A stretch of 64,000 nucleotides of DNA, taken from positions 2,356,001 to 2,420,000 of the forward strand of contig BPQB01000001.1 in NCBI GenBank assembly GCA_019973155.2. Direction: 5' to 3'. Source of the stretch: Phanerochaete sordida. Lineage: Eukaryota; Basidiomycota; Agaricomycetes; Polyporales; Phanerochaetaceae. Under the pieces are notes generated by a model, which was given only the letters and a program-made list of their open reading frames with translations, had not been told where the DNA came from and ran no database searches. A program made the position numbers and the translations under genes. The stretch's first letter is position 1; each line of letters begins with the position of its first letter. Below, piece by piece: positions 11,234 through 24,143 of this stretch.

Positions 11234-12568
11234 CTAGTCAGAGTCGGAGGAGTTCTGAGAGGAAGCGGCGGCGTCGACGTCGGCGTCGGCGTGGACAGGC
11301 GCGTCCCTGACCCTCTTGAGGATCGCCATCTCGATCGCGACGCCGGGCCCAAACGCGCACGCGACGACGTGCTCGCGGCCGGGGCCCATCGCGGGCGCGC
11401 GCAGCAGGCTCATGACGCTGAAGACCGTCGCGCTGCTGCTGTTCCCGCGCGTGCGGTACGTCTCGAGGCTCGCGCGGAGGTGCTCCGCGTCGAGCCCGAG
11501 CACCTTCTGCACGCTCGTGAGCACCTTCGCGCCGCCCGGGTGCAGCGCCCAGTCGAAGTCGCGCGCCGCGCCCGACGGCAGGCCCGGCAGCCGCGCCGCG
11601 AGCCCCGCGAACACCGGCGGCGCGCCCGTCGCCGTGATCGCGGGCACCTTGTGCGTCAGGATGACCTTCCAGCCTGCGCGCGCGTCAGCCTAGAGGACGA
11701 GCGGGGGCCGCGGGCGGCGTACCGGCGTGGTGCACGTCGAAGCCGATCTCGGCGTGCGTCTCGGGGACCGTGAGGTGGTCCCAGCCGAGGAGGGCGTACA
11801 CGGGCTTCGCGTCCGGGGGCGCGCCGACGCCGTTGCTGAGCACGAGCGCGGACGCGCCGTCGCCGAAGATGGTGACGCCGATGCGGAGCTCGCCCGTCGC
11901 GACCATCGAGTCGAGCTCGGAGCGCACGAGGAGGCTCGAGAGCTCGGTCGCGACGACGAGCACGCGCGCGGGGCGCTGCAGGAAGCGCGCGCCGAGCGCG
12001 AGGTTCGCGGCCGTGCGCAGCGCGGTGAGCCCGCCGGCGCACCCGACGCCGTGCAGCAGCGTGCGCTCGACGGTGGTGCGGAGCCCGAGCTCGCGCGCGA
12101 CGTAGTACTCGTAGCCCGGGTTCGCGGAGTTCGTGCAGGTCGTCGCGACAACGTGCGTGATCTCCGAGACGTCGCCGCCCCACTCCTCGATGGCCTTGCG
12201 GGAGGCGCCGACGGCGAGCTTCACGCCTTCCTTGAGGTAGAAGTCGGAGAGCTGCTCGATGGTCGGTGTCGGGCCGTTGAGGAAGGGGTCGGTGAAGTGG
12301 CAGGCCGTCCTACGCGTCTCGATGCCGGTTTTCGCGTGGACCATGAGCAGCTTCTCGAGGCTTCAAGTAGACAATTGATCAATCAGACAATTCATCGCCA
12401 GCGACTGATGACTTACGATGGTGTCCTCTCATAGTTTCTCAGACAAAACTCCTTGAAGTCTTCCGTGGTGCAGACATGCTCGGGGTACTCTGCAGCGATG
12501 CCCATGATGTGGAGGCCGACGTCCGGGAACGGAGCCGCAGCCTCGGTGGCGAGTCTAGCGGGGGACAT
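11234..12568 (-). CDS. type III polyketide synthase (chalcone/stilbene synthase superfamily), copy A
   Basis: Three exons (12568-12417, 12360-11723, 11673-11234) give 409 residues. The catalytic triad is visible: Cys158 in HGVGCAGG, His308 in DWALHPGG and Asn341 in RGNSSSAT; the FGPG motif (AFGPGVAIEM) closes the active site. The enzyme should condense malonyl-CoA onto an acyl-CoA starter to give alkylresorcinols or pyrones; the sequence does not tell which. The C-terminal tail is acidic (VHADADVDAAA, then SQNSSDSD). A paralogue of identical length lies divergently at 14892-16242. Confidence 0.9.
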
Positions 12569-14891
12569 GGTGAAGTTTGATGAAAGGGGAGCGAAGGGGG
12601 ATAGGTCTAGTCCCTCGATGAGATGGGGTACCTGTATTTATATTAGTCGAGGCAACGTCGGCGGGAGTCACGAGATTGGGACCTGCCTGATTGGAGTCCT
12701 CTACGCGCCTGTTATCAGCATGCACGATGGGTACCGAACGAGGAGAGAACGGTATTGACGGCAGTCATCCTGGCTCCCTAGACTATTTCATTTCATTGAG
12801 GATGCTAGCGGACACGAACGTGCGTACACACCGGAAATTGAGACTGACAAGATTCTGACTGTCGAAGCTGTGTGCATAGCACACCATTTCTTTCGACAGA
12901 GCGAGAGGACGGCCGACTCCATGCATGCAATGCGGTGACACGCCGCTCCAGAGATTTCCTGCGTGGAGTAAGCACGGTTCTGCAAATAGATTGGGTGTGC
13001 TTACCAAAGAGATGAGATCCCGAGGGCGAGGGAGATAACGTTAAGAGCTGGAGACATCGTTTCTGGATTGGAGGGCAGGCATCTGCATCGTCGAAATGAG
13101 GCGTTAGTTGCATCTAAACCACTCTATCAAACAGTAAGTATCGGTCCGTTATGCGGGTTTGGTCCCGCGCAAGGCAGGAGACTGCCCTTGCTGGCTGGAT
13201 AAATCATTTTAACACCGCTCGTCGTAAAAACTTCCGGCCGAGATGAGTAGTTCATGGTTCCGCAAAAACAGCGAAAGACTGGGCTTAGATCCACATTGCG
13301 CGAATGTGACAACGACAGCGGATATTCTGAAAGATGATAACGGTCGGTCAGTGAGAACTGCTTTTACAGACTAGATAACATCGCGACGCTCACTATTTGG
13401 ACGGATATTTTGTCGAATTTTGTGGTCTGTTGCGCTTTGAGCTACCGGCGATAAAGCTGTTACCGGGAACATGTTCGCAGGCGAGCGGCAGGATTGCAAG
13501 TGGCACGGCGCTATCTTCAGGTTGCTACAACATACATATGTGCTTACCTATGTCCGAGAAAGAAGGCTGTTGAGACTGCATAGAAGCATACAGGGTCCGT
13601 ACGAACCACCAGAAGCCACAGCTTCCAAAGCCTCCAGCGTTCGCCGCAGTTCGCGTCAGTGCTCGTCATCACACGTACAGGGACCTCCACGACAGGTTCC
13701 TTCGCTTGCGTCAAATCTGCGAGGAAGATCAAGCTGGAGATGCGCTGAAGACACGAGGCAAGCATGAGAAGGAGAAGGAGCTCAATGTGGGTGCCAGTCG
13801 AATTGCGAAAGGCTGCCAGTGGCCAGTGCCAAACTCGTGCAAAAGGGAGGAAGATATAAATGGCCTCCGCAGGATTCGCAAGTGCGAGTTCCTAGTTCAG
13901 TGTCCAGATGTTTTGGAGCACCACACCAGGCACCGCGCACCTCTGCAGCTGTGCAATTTGGTTCGAAACTAGGGACAAACATGACGGCAGGATGATGGAG
14001 GGTCCTGATGAACGGGCGCCAAAACGTACGCGTGTGGCGTTGGCGCGCGTCTGCTGTGCGTCTACTGTGCGGCAAGGGGCAACCCCAGGCAATCCCGCAG
14101 CTCTGCTCAGTCCACACCGCGCTGGCACTATCTCTCAGATCGTACCGCAGCAACACGATAGGCTATAGGCTGGACTGACGATCTTCAATCTCTCAAGCTC
14201 ACGTCCAGAATGTCAACCAAGCTCACATTTCTTGTAACTCCTCGAGCAGTACTACCAGCGATTCAGACGCCCAGGTAGTACTCCCGTCTTCTGCAGCCAC
14301 ATATTCCTCCTTATCTTAGACGGCCCTGGTAAGCCGCGAAAAGCACGCTACTTAGCTCTCAAGAAACCTGATCACCATTCACAGGTGCCAATCACTCCCT
14401 GCCTGGTAGCGCGGGTCGTAAAGCACTCCTCGCCTACCTCTACGTACGTTCCATTCAAAATGTACGCTAAATCTTGTTCTATTTGCGGCGTGACGCAGTG
14501 GAGTTTCCACCTAGGGTCTCTCCGCTGCAAAGCGTATTTGGATGGTCGTTGGGAACCATACCAGCTAGCTGTTCCCTCCGCGGGGTACATGTCGGCACCG
14601 ACTCTGTCGGTTATATGACTGCTATCTACGTCACTTCCAGCCAATACTAGGGGTGCATGCTACCGCAGGGCATGCACGTTGAGCCACCTCCTCTAACTTG
14701 GACCGCACCCTGCATCACAGCCAGTCCTCTTTCTGCTGGTTCATTTCCCACTAATGTCCGTGGTGGTGACATAGAACATCACACAGCGGGACAACTCCCA
14801 GTTCATACCGGCCAGCTGCTCGCAGCGATGGATAAAGCTCTTCTGGTCATCTGTGGCCGGCTGCACTCGTCGCAGATTGCCCATTCCCGCC
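12569..14891. other. 2.3 kb between the two divergent type III PKS genes
   Basis: Must contain both promoters. Short ORFs throughout (for example 13471-13767 plus, 14372-14644 minus) have no recognisable domain or intron-linked continuation. No tailoring enzyme is present between the synthases. Confidence 0.45.
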
Positions 14892-16242
14892 ATGTCTCCC
14901 GCGCGACTCAACCCGCACCATCGAGCCGAGGCCGCTTTCCCGGAGGCCAGCCTGTCCATCGTCGGCATCGGCGTTCAGTATCCTCCATACAGTTGCAAGC
15001 CACAAGATCTCAAGAAGCTCGCACTTCGGCATCATCGAAGAACACCTGCGTCAGTTCACTCCAGACATCGTATTCAAAGCGATCTATTTAATAGTACTGC
15101 GTCCGAATCTACAGGCTGCAAAAGATACTCGCCATCAACGAAAACACTGGCATCGACACCCGCTCAGTGGCGTGTACGCTCGACCACCCTCTGCTCAACA
15201 AGCCCGAACCGCCGACAGTCGACGAGCTATCCGAGTTCTTCCTCTCAGAAGGCGTGAAGCTCGCGGTCGACGCATCGCGCCGCGCGATCGAGGAGTGGGG
15301 CGGCGACGTCTCGGAGCTCACGCACCTCGTCGCGACGACCTGCACGAACTCCGCGAACCCGGGCTACGACTACCACGTCGCGCGCGAGCTCGGCGTGACG
15401 GGCCGCGTCGAGCGCACGCTGCTGCACGGCGTCGGGTGCGCGGGCGGGCTCGCCGCGCTGCGCACGGCCGCGAACCTCGCGCTGCTCGCCGCGTGCCTCG
15501 GGCGGCCCGCGCGCATCCTCGTCGTCGCGGCGGAGCTCGCGAGCACGCTCGCGCGCTCGGAGCTCGCGTCCCTCGATGCGGCGCAGGAGCTGCGCATCGC
15601 GGTCACGCTGTACAGCGACGGCGCGTCCGCGCTCGTGCTCAGCAACGGCGTCGGCGCGCGCGGCGAGACGCCGCTGTACGGCCTGCTCGCGTGGGACAGC
15701 CAGACGCTGCCTGACACGGAGGGCGACATCGCGTTCGACGTCCACCCGCACGGTGAGCCGCCCCTGCCCTCGCGTTCGCTCACCCCGCTGAGTGCCTTTC
15801 GTGCGCAGGCTGGAAGGTGCACCTGAGCCCGCGCGTCCCCGCGCTCTCGTGCACGGCCGTGCCGCCGCTCTTCAACTCGCTGCTGCGGCGCACGCCCGCG
15901 CTGCAGCGGGGCGCGCGCGCGCCGTGCGCGGCGGACTTCGACTGGGCGCTGCACCCGAGCGGGACGAAGGTGCTGTCGGGCGCGCAGGCGCTGCTCGCGC
16001 TCACGCCGGACCACCTCCGCGCGAGCCACGACGTGTACCGGCGCCACGGGAACTCGTCGAGCGCGACGCTGTTCAGCATCCTCGACCGCCTGCGCGGGAT
16101 GGGCGAGGGCCGCGAGCACGTCGTCGGCTGTGCGTTCGGGCCGGGCGTCACCGTTGAGATGTGCATCCTGCGGCGGTCGCGGCACTCAGGTAGCCCGGAG
16201 TGTTCCCTGTCCGAAGAGTATGCGGATCTTTTCTCCCGTTAA
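14892..16242 (+). CDS. type III polyketide synthase, copy B
   Basis: Three exons (14892-15049, 15115-15752, 15809-16242) give 409 residues, with the same intron positions and the same 638-nt middle exon as copy A. The triad is intact: Cys161 in HGVGCAGG, His314 in DWALHPSG, Asn347 in HGNSSSAT, and the FGPG motif is present (AFGPGVTVEM). Both N-termini start MSPARL and both middle exons share CTNSANPGY and VERTLLHG, so the pair arose by duplication. The C-terminal tail differs (CSLSEEYADLFSR) and lacks copy A's acidic Asp-Ala repeats. Product chemistry could differ from copy A. Confidence 0.9.
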
Positions 16243-17775
16243 TCCATACCCGGACTGCTTGCCTGCCACGATGTATTGCATAGTATACCCTCGAAGTCTC
16301 CCAGGTATTCCGATATCACTGTAGACATTAGAACTTGATTTGCCCAGCTGTATTTTCGACCCTTGTGCTCTCCCCATCGGACTACCAGATTTGTGTTTGC
16401 CCTGGTCTCTTTATTCGTGCCCCATCTTTACGAGACGTCATAAGGCGGATCCCTGCGGTAGATCCACAAGCCCAAATTCCTATCTGTCTAACGGCGGATT
16501 TTCTGTACGCCGCCAGCTACATGCGCTTGGGGTAACCATCCTTCGAACCGCAGCGTCGAAGCAACTTGTGCCGTTAGCCTCGAGCGCGTGGCGTACCAGT
16601 CGGGTTCACAGGGCTTTATCCTGTCAGTGATATGAGCATCGATCCGAGAACCTTTTGCCAAAGCTGGCACGCCTGCCCTCGATCGCCTATCGTCACGGAC
16701 ATCGCAGTATCGAAGACGAGCATTTGAGCTACCTGTCTGGCAGAGCGAGGAGGAGGAAATGATAGCTGTGAGATCCCAGCTGGCTTCATCTCGGCGGCTC
16801 TGCGAAGTTCAAAAAGGATGCGAAAGACGTTGCCAAAACTAACCGATATACCGAGCTCCCCTCATGGAACACGTCACCGGTGCTTCAGGCAGGGCATTTC
16901 CGAAGACTGCAAACGCCAAAAGTAAGCTTAAAGCTTCTGTTATGGGCGACTGCTTCGCGCGTACGGCCGCACCTCCGTCATCTACAGATTGAGAGTATGG
17001 GCGCGCGGTGTCAGCAGCACTTGCGTAAATCCGAGCACCCTTCTACGTCAGTCTCTTCCAGATGTGCGTTCCGAGGAGATCAATATTTTATTGAAGCTCC
17101 GTTATTGCATCTGCGCCCAGCCTCGACGTGCGGAGATAGTCATCGTCTCTTCGCACCCTAGACAGCCATCCATGAGGGGTGGCAAAGTCTAAGCGCATAT
17201 ATCCTGCGAGCTGTCGGTACCGGTCAGTCATTGTCGGCCGCGAAAGGGAGATAAAAACGCGCACTCGCGACATCTTTGCCATGATTGCACGGTGACTTCT
17301 GTGAAATATTGAAATGTCAGGAAGAGAAACCCAGAAGGGGCCTCCAGCCTATTTTCCGGCGGGCGGCGCAACATCGCAAGGACGAGTTCGGGCTCAAGAG
17401 CGTCCGCGTGGACGATCCCAATCTGCGTCATGGCATCGGGCGACGGATCAGGCCGCGAAAGTCCGAAACTCGGGCGTCTGCGGGTCGCACGTGCCCCTCA
17501 CGCGCTTTCCCCAACGGGGCGCGTTTTGCGCTGGAGTCCTGCCAGCTCGCAGAGCCTCTCCGCTTCGAGCCTGCTCGCCCTCCAACGCTCTCCACCACGT
17601 CCAAGCACCAAAAGCCGCAGCGACGCCTTCACTGCCGTTCGCTCCCGCACTCGACTCGCGCTACACTCGCGTTCAAAACTACCTGGTCAGCCCTCACCTT
17701 GTCCTTCGTGCACCCCAGCCTGACCGGAGACCTTGGTTCCACCTCTGACTCAGCTGAAGGCGTCCAGGCTACAGC
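16243..17775. other. intergenic, nothing recognised
   Basis: No supportable gene. The last few hundred bases are pyrimidine-rich and are probably promoter and 5' UTR of the MBOAT gene. Confidence 0.45.
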
Positions 17776-19833
17776 ATGGACTTCGTCTTCAAACCCGTGG
17801 CTGATGCCGTGGGTGCCTCTCTGGACCAGATCAAGGTGCGCTCATGCCAACCCGAAGGACCTGAGCCGCTCTGACCGTGCACACAGCTCATCTCCTGCCT
17901 GCTCATCGCGTACCCGCTCGGAAGCGTGTTCATTCGCCTGCCTAATGACCAGCCGAACCTCAAACACCTATTCAGCGTTGCCATCACCCTATTCTTCTTC
18001 CTGCCCGTCTTGAACCTGTGGTCCGGGTTCCTGCAGCTGCTCGCAGACGTCGTTGTGACGTACTATGTCGCGCAGAACGTCAAGAGCGCGATGATGCCTT
18101 GGATAGTCTTTGCGTGAGTTGGCATTCGAACATCCAACACGCGTGTTGCTAACGGAGATACCATCTCAGTCTCACCATGGGTCACCTTACTGTCAAGTGC
18201 GTGCTTTCTATGCTCACGCCCGGCGGCTCCTCACGCGACAGCGCAGCCATGTCATCCGAGCAATCTTCGAGCTTAGCTATGAAACATTCGAGATTACGGG
18301 ACCACAAATGGTCCTTGTCATGAAGTTGACTACATTCGCGTGGAACGTCTACGATGGCAGACGGCCAGTCGAGGTAAGCACACATAAGTCGATATAGCGT
18401 ATCATCCAAAGCTGACTATAAACACCCGTACATAGGAGCTTGACAAGTGGCAAAAGGAGAAGAGGGTTGTCCAGTACCCGAGCCTGCTTACTTTCCTTGG
18501 CTACGCGTGAGTTCCTTCTCCTTCGACGCCACACCAGCCATTTAATTCGACCTTCCTTGCAGATTCTACTTCCCTGGTATCCTGGTCGGCCCTTACTTGG
18601 AGTTCGCCGACTACATGGACCTCATCGACCAGACGCGCTTCAAGGCTCTTGAGAAGGCCGACGACGAGAAGATCAAGGCCATCTCGGTCCCAGGCCGGCT
18701 GATTCCTCGCGGCCGCAAGCGCGTCGCGTACTGGAAGATGTTCATGGGCCTCGTCTATCTTGGTCTCTTCGTCGTTCTTGGCGGCCAGTACAATTACGGC
18801 ATTGCCGTCCAGGACTGGTTTGTACAGAAGAGCCTGCTCTACCGGTAAGCCCTACTCAAGCGGCGCTCGTTTACCGTGCCTAATCATGGTCTCCACAGCA
18901 TCGGAATCTACCAGATCTGCGGTTTCTTCGAGCGCACCAAGTACTACGCTGTCTGGACACTTACTGAGGTCAGCGGATGTCTCTGCAACGGCTGACCACT
19001 TTACTAATCGAGCCCACTAGGGTGCCGCTATATTGACTGGTTTGGGCTTCACCGGCGTAGGCCCTCGCGGGGAGACACGCTGGGAAGGTGCAGCCAATGT
19101 CAAGGTGTTCACGATCGAGTTCGCGCCGAACATGAAGGTTCTCCTCGACTCGTGGAACATGAAGACGAACGTCTGGCTACGCGAGTGCATGTACAAGCGC
19201 GTAACTCCTAAGGGCAAGAAGCCCGGCTTCAGGAGCAGCATGATCACCTTTGCTACTAGCGCATTCTGGGTGAGTACCAGCGCCCAACTGTTTGAACAGA
19301 GACTGACGGGCATGTCTCTGTAGCACGGTATCGCGGGTGGCTACTACCTGACGTTCCTCTTCGGCGGCTTCGTGCAGACCGTCGGCCGGCTCTGCCGCAG
19401 CCACGTGCGCCCGCTGTTCCTGCCCGCGACGTGGGTCGAGGTGCGCGGGGGCCCGCCGCCGCCGGCGACGCCGCTCAAGCGTGCGTACGACGCCGTCGGC
19501 ACGGTCGCCTGCATCCTCACCCTCAACTTCCTCGCGGCGCCGTTCATGCTGCTCACGTGGCGCGACTCGCTCCTCGGCTGGAGCCGCCTCGGGTGGTACG
19601 GCCTCTGGATGGTCTTCGGCGCGATGGCCTTCTTCTACGCCGGCGGCATCAAGCTCCTCCGCCGCGCGCAGGCCGCGCGCGTCCAGCGCGCCGGCGTCGC
19701 GAAGGAGCTCCGCGAGGTCCCGAGCGGCGTCGCCACTGGCGCGACGACGCCCCGCGTGGAGGTGCTCCCGCCGTTCGACGACGTCGCGAAGGAGGTCGAG
19801 AGGTCCGAGTTCATGCGCAACCTCAGCACGTAA
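17776..19833 (+). CDS. ALE1: MBOAT lysophospholipid acyltransferase (ALE1/LPCAT type)
   Basis: A multi-exon gene from MDFVFKPVADAVGASLDQIK to FMRNLST. Hydrophobic spans alternate with conserved MBOAT segments: YFPGILVGPYLEFADY, IYQICGFFERTKYY, the catalytic Asn region SWNMKTNVWLRECMYKR, and the catalytic His in FATSAFWHGIAGGYY (the intron falls just before HG). Family members reside in the ER membrane and transfer acyl groups from acyl-CoA to lysophosphatidylcholine and other lysophospholipids in the Lands cycle. The C-terminus is a cytosolic tail rich in basic and small residues after two final membrane spans. It pairs functionally with the GPC1 homologue at 27870-29755, which supplies lysophosphatidylcholine. 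Confidence 0.9.
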
Positions 19834-20126
19834 TGCTTTCCGCCCTTAGAATATGACACAGTCTGCTATGTACGCCACACCATTTAGTAGTGCTTGCTTT
19901 CTTGCATAGGGTTTCGGTTGAATTTAAGTCGTTGCTGTTGTGCTTGCTATTTCTGCTAGATGAGAGTCGCGCACGAATAACTCGTGTTTTCTTTGGAATT
20001 TTGAGCGACGTCTTTCCGTGCTTTACCCAGGGCGCTAGGGGTCTCTGGGGTCCTTTGGGATTCTGCGGTCCGAGTCGAAAACTATGTAGACGACCACACT
20101 CGTCTTGTGTCGTGCCTACCTCCGCG

Positions 20127-21596
20127 ATGTCACTTACAGAGTCCCCCGAGTTCACGGCGACGTCGCGGCCCATAACGTCGACCGCGCTGCCCAGCGGCGC
20201 GTACGTGCTCTCGCTCGCAGCCCTGCAGTCGTCCTACGCCGCCTCCTCTTCCGCGCCGTCGAACACCATCTACTTCTACGACAAAGCGAATCTGCGGCCC
20301 GTCGCGCACGTCGTAGGGCACGGCGAGGCCATCACGACCATGCGCGCGGTGCCCCACTTCGCCGGCACGGCCAGGGAGACCCTGGTCTCGTCTGGGAAGG
20401 ACGGCCTCGTGAAGGTCTGGGACGAGCGCACGGGAGCCGCGGCAGTGCAGAGTGAGCAGCAACGTCCCGTCATGGCGCCGGTCTGGGCTGAACTCAAGCA
20501 AGATGTGTGCGTTCGCTAGTGCAAGGCCTCGCCGCGGGGCGGAAACGCGCGCTGCTGTCCTGCGACGTCTCGGCGAACGGAATGACGGTCGCCGCAGGAA
20601 CGGACCTGCAGGGGGACGACGCGTCCCTGCTTTACTGGCAAGTCTACTCTGATATCCCACTCGCCTTGAGCTCACAGGTGTGTATACTGCAGGGACCCGC
20701 GGAACCCTGCGGCACCGCTGCGCGTGCACTCGTACACCCACTCCGACGACATCACCGCCGTGCACTTCCTCCGGCCGTCCCCCGCGCACCTGCCCAGCGT
20801 CCTGCTCTCCATCTCGTCCGACGGCCTCATCAGCACCTCGAACGCCGACGAGGCGGACGAGGACGAGGCCGGGCTGCACGTCGGCAACTGGGGCTGCAGC
20901 GTCGCGCAGGCTGGCTGGGTGCACGGCCGCGCCGGCTCGCCGGGTGTGTGGGCCGCGAGCGACATGGAGACGTTCAGCGCGTGGTCCGGCGAGGTGCGTG
21001 ACTGCGCACACGCGCCGCTGCACATACTTATGCGGCGCCCCAGCTGGACATGGTCTACGACATCGACATCCGCCAGCCGTCGATCCACAGGCAGGACTTC
21101 ACGTGGATGACGGACTACCTCGTCGGCTGCCACAACAGCGCGAGCATCCCCGCGTCGCGCGATAACGACCTCTGCGTCTTTGCCGGGTCAAACGAGTGCG
21201 TATCCGCGCCGCACATGCACCGCGCATGCAGATAGATGCTCACCGCGTCATCGCTAGGGGCGACATCGCGCTGATCACCCGGACGACGTTCTCTGACGCG
21301 TCGGCTCCGTGGACGCTCGAGCGGCAGTGGACGAACGCGCATGTCGGAGTTGTGCGCTCCGTGCTCTGGGACGAGCAGGTGTGTGTTGTTCATGCTGCCG
21401 AGCGTGCGCATGTTTGCTGACGTTCCCGCAGAACAATATCCTCATCACCGGAGGCGAAGACTCCAGGATCAACGTCTGGTCGGCCCCACCGCTGTCTTCC
21501 GGGGAACCGCAGTCGCCGTCTGGCAAGCGCGAAAGCGGTGGAGACGCGATGGACGTCGACGAGGACTCGCAGCGCAAGCGGCGGCGGGCCGACTGA
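20127..21596 (+). CDS. WD40-repeat protein, WDR89-like
   Basis: About six exons beginning MSLTESPEFTATSRP and ending KRRRAD. WD-type blades are visible: VGHGEAITTMRAV then LVSSGKDGLVKVWDER, HSDDITAVHFLR then LLSISSDGLISTSN, NAHVGVVRSVLWDEQ then NNILITGGEDSRINVWSAP. The order and the short length fit WDR89-type propellers, a little-studied family likely acting as protein-interaction scaffolds. The C-terminal tail is low complexity (DAMDVDEDSQRKRRR) and looks like a nuclear localisation signal. Exon joins are inferred from GT-AG sites. Confidence 0.75.
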
Positions 21597-21688
21597 GCTT
21601 TCCAAAATATGCGTATATGACGTTTGGCTGTTGTAATGTTACTACAAAGGACAGATGGGCGCATATATGCTCGGATTGTCTGTCTACC

Positions 21689-23899
21689 TCACATGCGGAA
21701 CACGCCGAAGCCCTTCCTGTCGCCGTCCCAGGTCGTGAGGCCGCTGGAACCTGAGCCTGGCAGTCTGCGCTCGCGCGCGGAGAGCGACAGTGCGAGACCA
21801 AGGGTGTCGCGTGTGTCGACGGGCTTGATGATGCCGTCGTCCCATAACCGGGCCGAGGCGTACAGTGCGGTCGACTGCTCCTCGATCTCGTCTTTGAGTG
21901 TAGAGTGCTTGGTGGGGTCCCTAGGAGACTGTGAGCCGCTGCACCCCCGACGAAGGCACGGGACTCACTTGGAAACCTGGGCCATGACTTGCGAGAGCTG
22001 TCCCGGGCCCATGACCGATACCTTCGCGTTCTACGTGGGTTGGATTAGTGCGCGCGAGCCATCAGGCGAAACGTGAGCTTACAGGCCACATCCAAAGGAA
22101 CCTTGGAGAGTACTGCGTTCTTATCAGCATAAAGACACAACGCCTGGTGTGCAAGAAGACTCACCGCCCTGCCGCACATGCCGTAGTTGCCGGCACCGTA
22201 GCTCCCACCGACGATGACCGTGAACTTCGGCACGTCCGCGCACGCGACGGCCCTGACCATCTTCGCGCCGTCCTTCGCGATGCCGCCCTTCTCGGCTTTG
22301 GAGCCGACCATGTATCCGGTCACGTTCACCAGGAAGAGCAGCGGAATCTGCCGCTGCGAGCACAGCTCGATGAAGTGCGTCGCCTTCAGCGCGGACTGCG
22401 AGAAGAGGATGCCGTTGTTCGCGACGATGCCGACGGGGTAGCCGTGGATGTTCGCGAAACCCTGCACAACAAGACGTCAGCGAGATATCTCGCTACGGAG
22501 GCAAGTTCCACTTACAGTGACGATGGTGCTGCCGTATTCTTTCTTGAACTCGCGGAAACGGCTGCCGTCGACCATGCGCGCGATGACGTCGCGCATATCG
22601 AACGCCTGCTTGAGATCCGTGCCTACGATACCGTGCAGCTCATGCGCAGGGTATACAGGGTCTTCTGCGGGTTGCGGTGGCTAGCTCAATGTAAGTATGA
22701 TAGCGGGGGATGGTATTTCGGGTGTCCGTACCGGCAGCATGCGTCCTCCGGCCGTGCCAAGGTCGCCAACAATCCCACGAGCGATAGCAATGGCGTGCTC
22801 GTCATCGCGAGCGAGGTGGTCTGTCACACCCGACTCAGACGAGTGCATCATGCCGCCGCCGAGGGTTTCTTCGTCCACCACTTCGCCGGTTGCGGCCTTG
22901 ACGAGAGGCGGGCCCGCAAGGAAGATCCGGCCCTGCTCACGAACGATGATGTTCTCGTCTGCCATCGCTGGCACATATGCGCCTCCGGCCACGGAGATAC
23001 CGTGAACAATGGCGATTTGTGGTATCCCGAGAGCGGACATTTGCGCCTATGACGTTTGGGCATGAGAAGACATCCATGGGCTATGCAAAATTGACTTACC
23101 ATATTGTAGAAGATGCGGCCGAAGTGCTCTTTGTCCGGGAACACCTGGATCAACCATAAGTTCAAAGCGCATGCCCAAGTGTTGACGTCAAACGCGTACA
23201 TTTGCTTGGTGAGGGAGCGCAGCACCACCGGATTCGACTGAAAAGACATGAGATAGGACCACTGACTGGAGAACAGGGTACGTACCGACGTAGACACATG
23301 GAAGACCGTGTTCACGCGCAACTTCCTGTGCACGGATATGCTTCTTTACCTGTTTGTCTGATCCCATGAGCTCATGATGAAACAGGCGGTACTGCATTTC
23401 CACTGACAGTGAGAGGGTAGTATGAGCCGCCCTTTACTGTCGCGTCGTTCACGACAACGACACATTCACGGCCGGAGATCCGTCCAATGCCAGTGATGAG
23501 GCCTGCACCTGGTACGTTGTCCGAGTAGACGTCGTGCGCGGCAAGCTGAGACAGCTCCAGGAAGGGAGTATGCGGGTCGAGCAGCAATGCTAGTCTGTTC
23601 GCACGAAACACGTAGCGTCAGATCGCGTCTAGAGTAACGGTGCGGGGCACTGACCTTTCGCGGGGCAGCTTCTTCCCCTTGCTCCTCATCCGCTCAGCCG
23701 CCTTCGCCCCACCGCCCTGCCTCGCTGCGGCGACTTTTGCCTCAAACTCCGCAACGAGGGCGTCCATGGCCTGCGACTTGGCCGTGAACTCGGGCGACGA
23801 GGTGGAGATGAGCGACGGGAGCACCGAGGCATGGTACGCACGGCGCGCGTGGCGCGCGCTGTGCTGGAGCGAGCGGTGCAGCATCGTTCTGCTCAGCAT
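21689..23899 (-). CDS. 3-methylcrotonyl-CoA carboxylase beta subunit, mitochondrial
   Basis: The N-terminus ([20 protein letters not shown]) is a basic amphipathic mitochondrial presequence. Carboxyltransferase motifs follow: [104 protein letters not shown], then across introns [10 protein letters not shown] and [16 protein letters not shown]. It ends [10 protein letters not shown]. The enzyme carboxylates 3-methylcrotonyl-CoA in leucine breakdown with a biotin-bearing alpha subunit encoded elsewhere. The gene has many short introns. Its start is 244 bp from the divergent PRP31 start. Confidence 0.92.
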
Positions 23900-24143
23900 G
23901 TTGACACGGGTGTAGGTCGCTGTGCTCGGGCTGGGGCGGCCACGTCGACGACGGAGAGAAAGGGCAGGAAATTGAGGGCGTAATTGGCAGCGCTCTGCTT
24001 GAGGTCGCCTCGCATCCGGTGTGGGGAAGGTCCGATCCGATCAGGCGTGACCAGCAGGACGCGTGAGGCGCTTGCCTCCTTGACCTTAACCATAGACTTT
24101 CCTTCGTCTCGCCACCACTCGTGCTCGACGCAGCCTTGCAGAC

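Noticed and set aside
13140..13225. Possible tRNA-like segment
   Set aside because: No cloverleaf with matched acceptor and TPsiC arms could be drawn.
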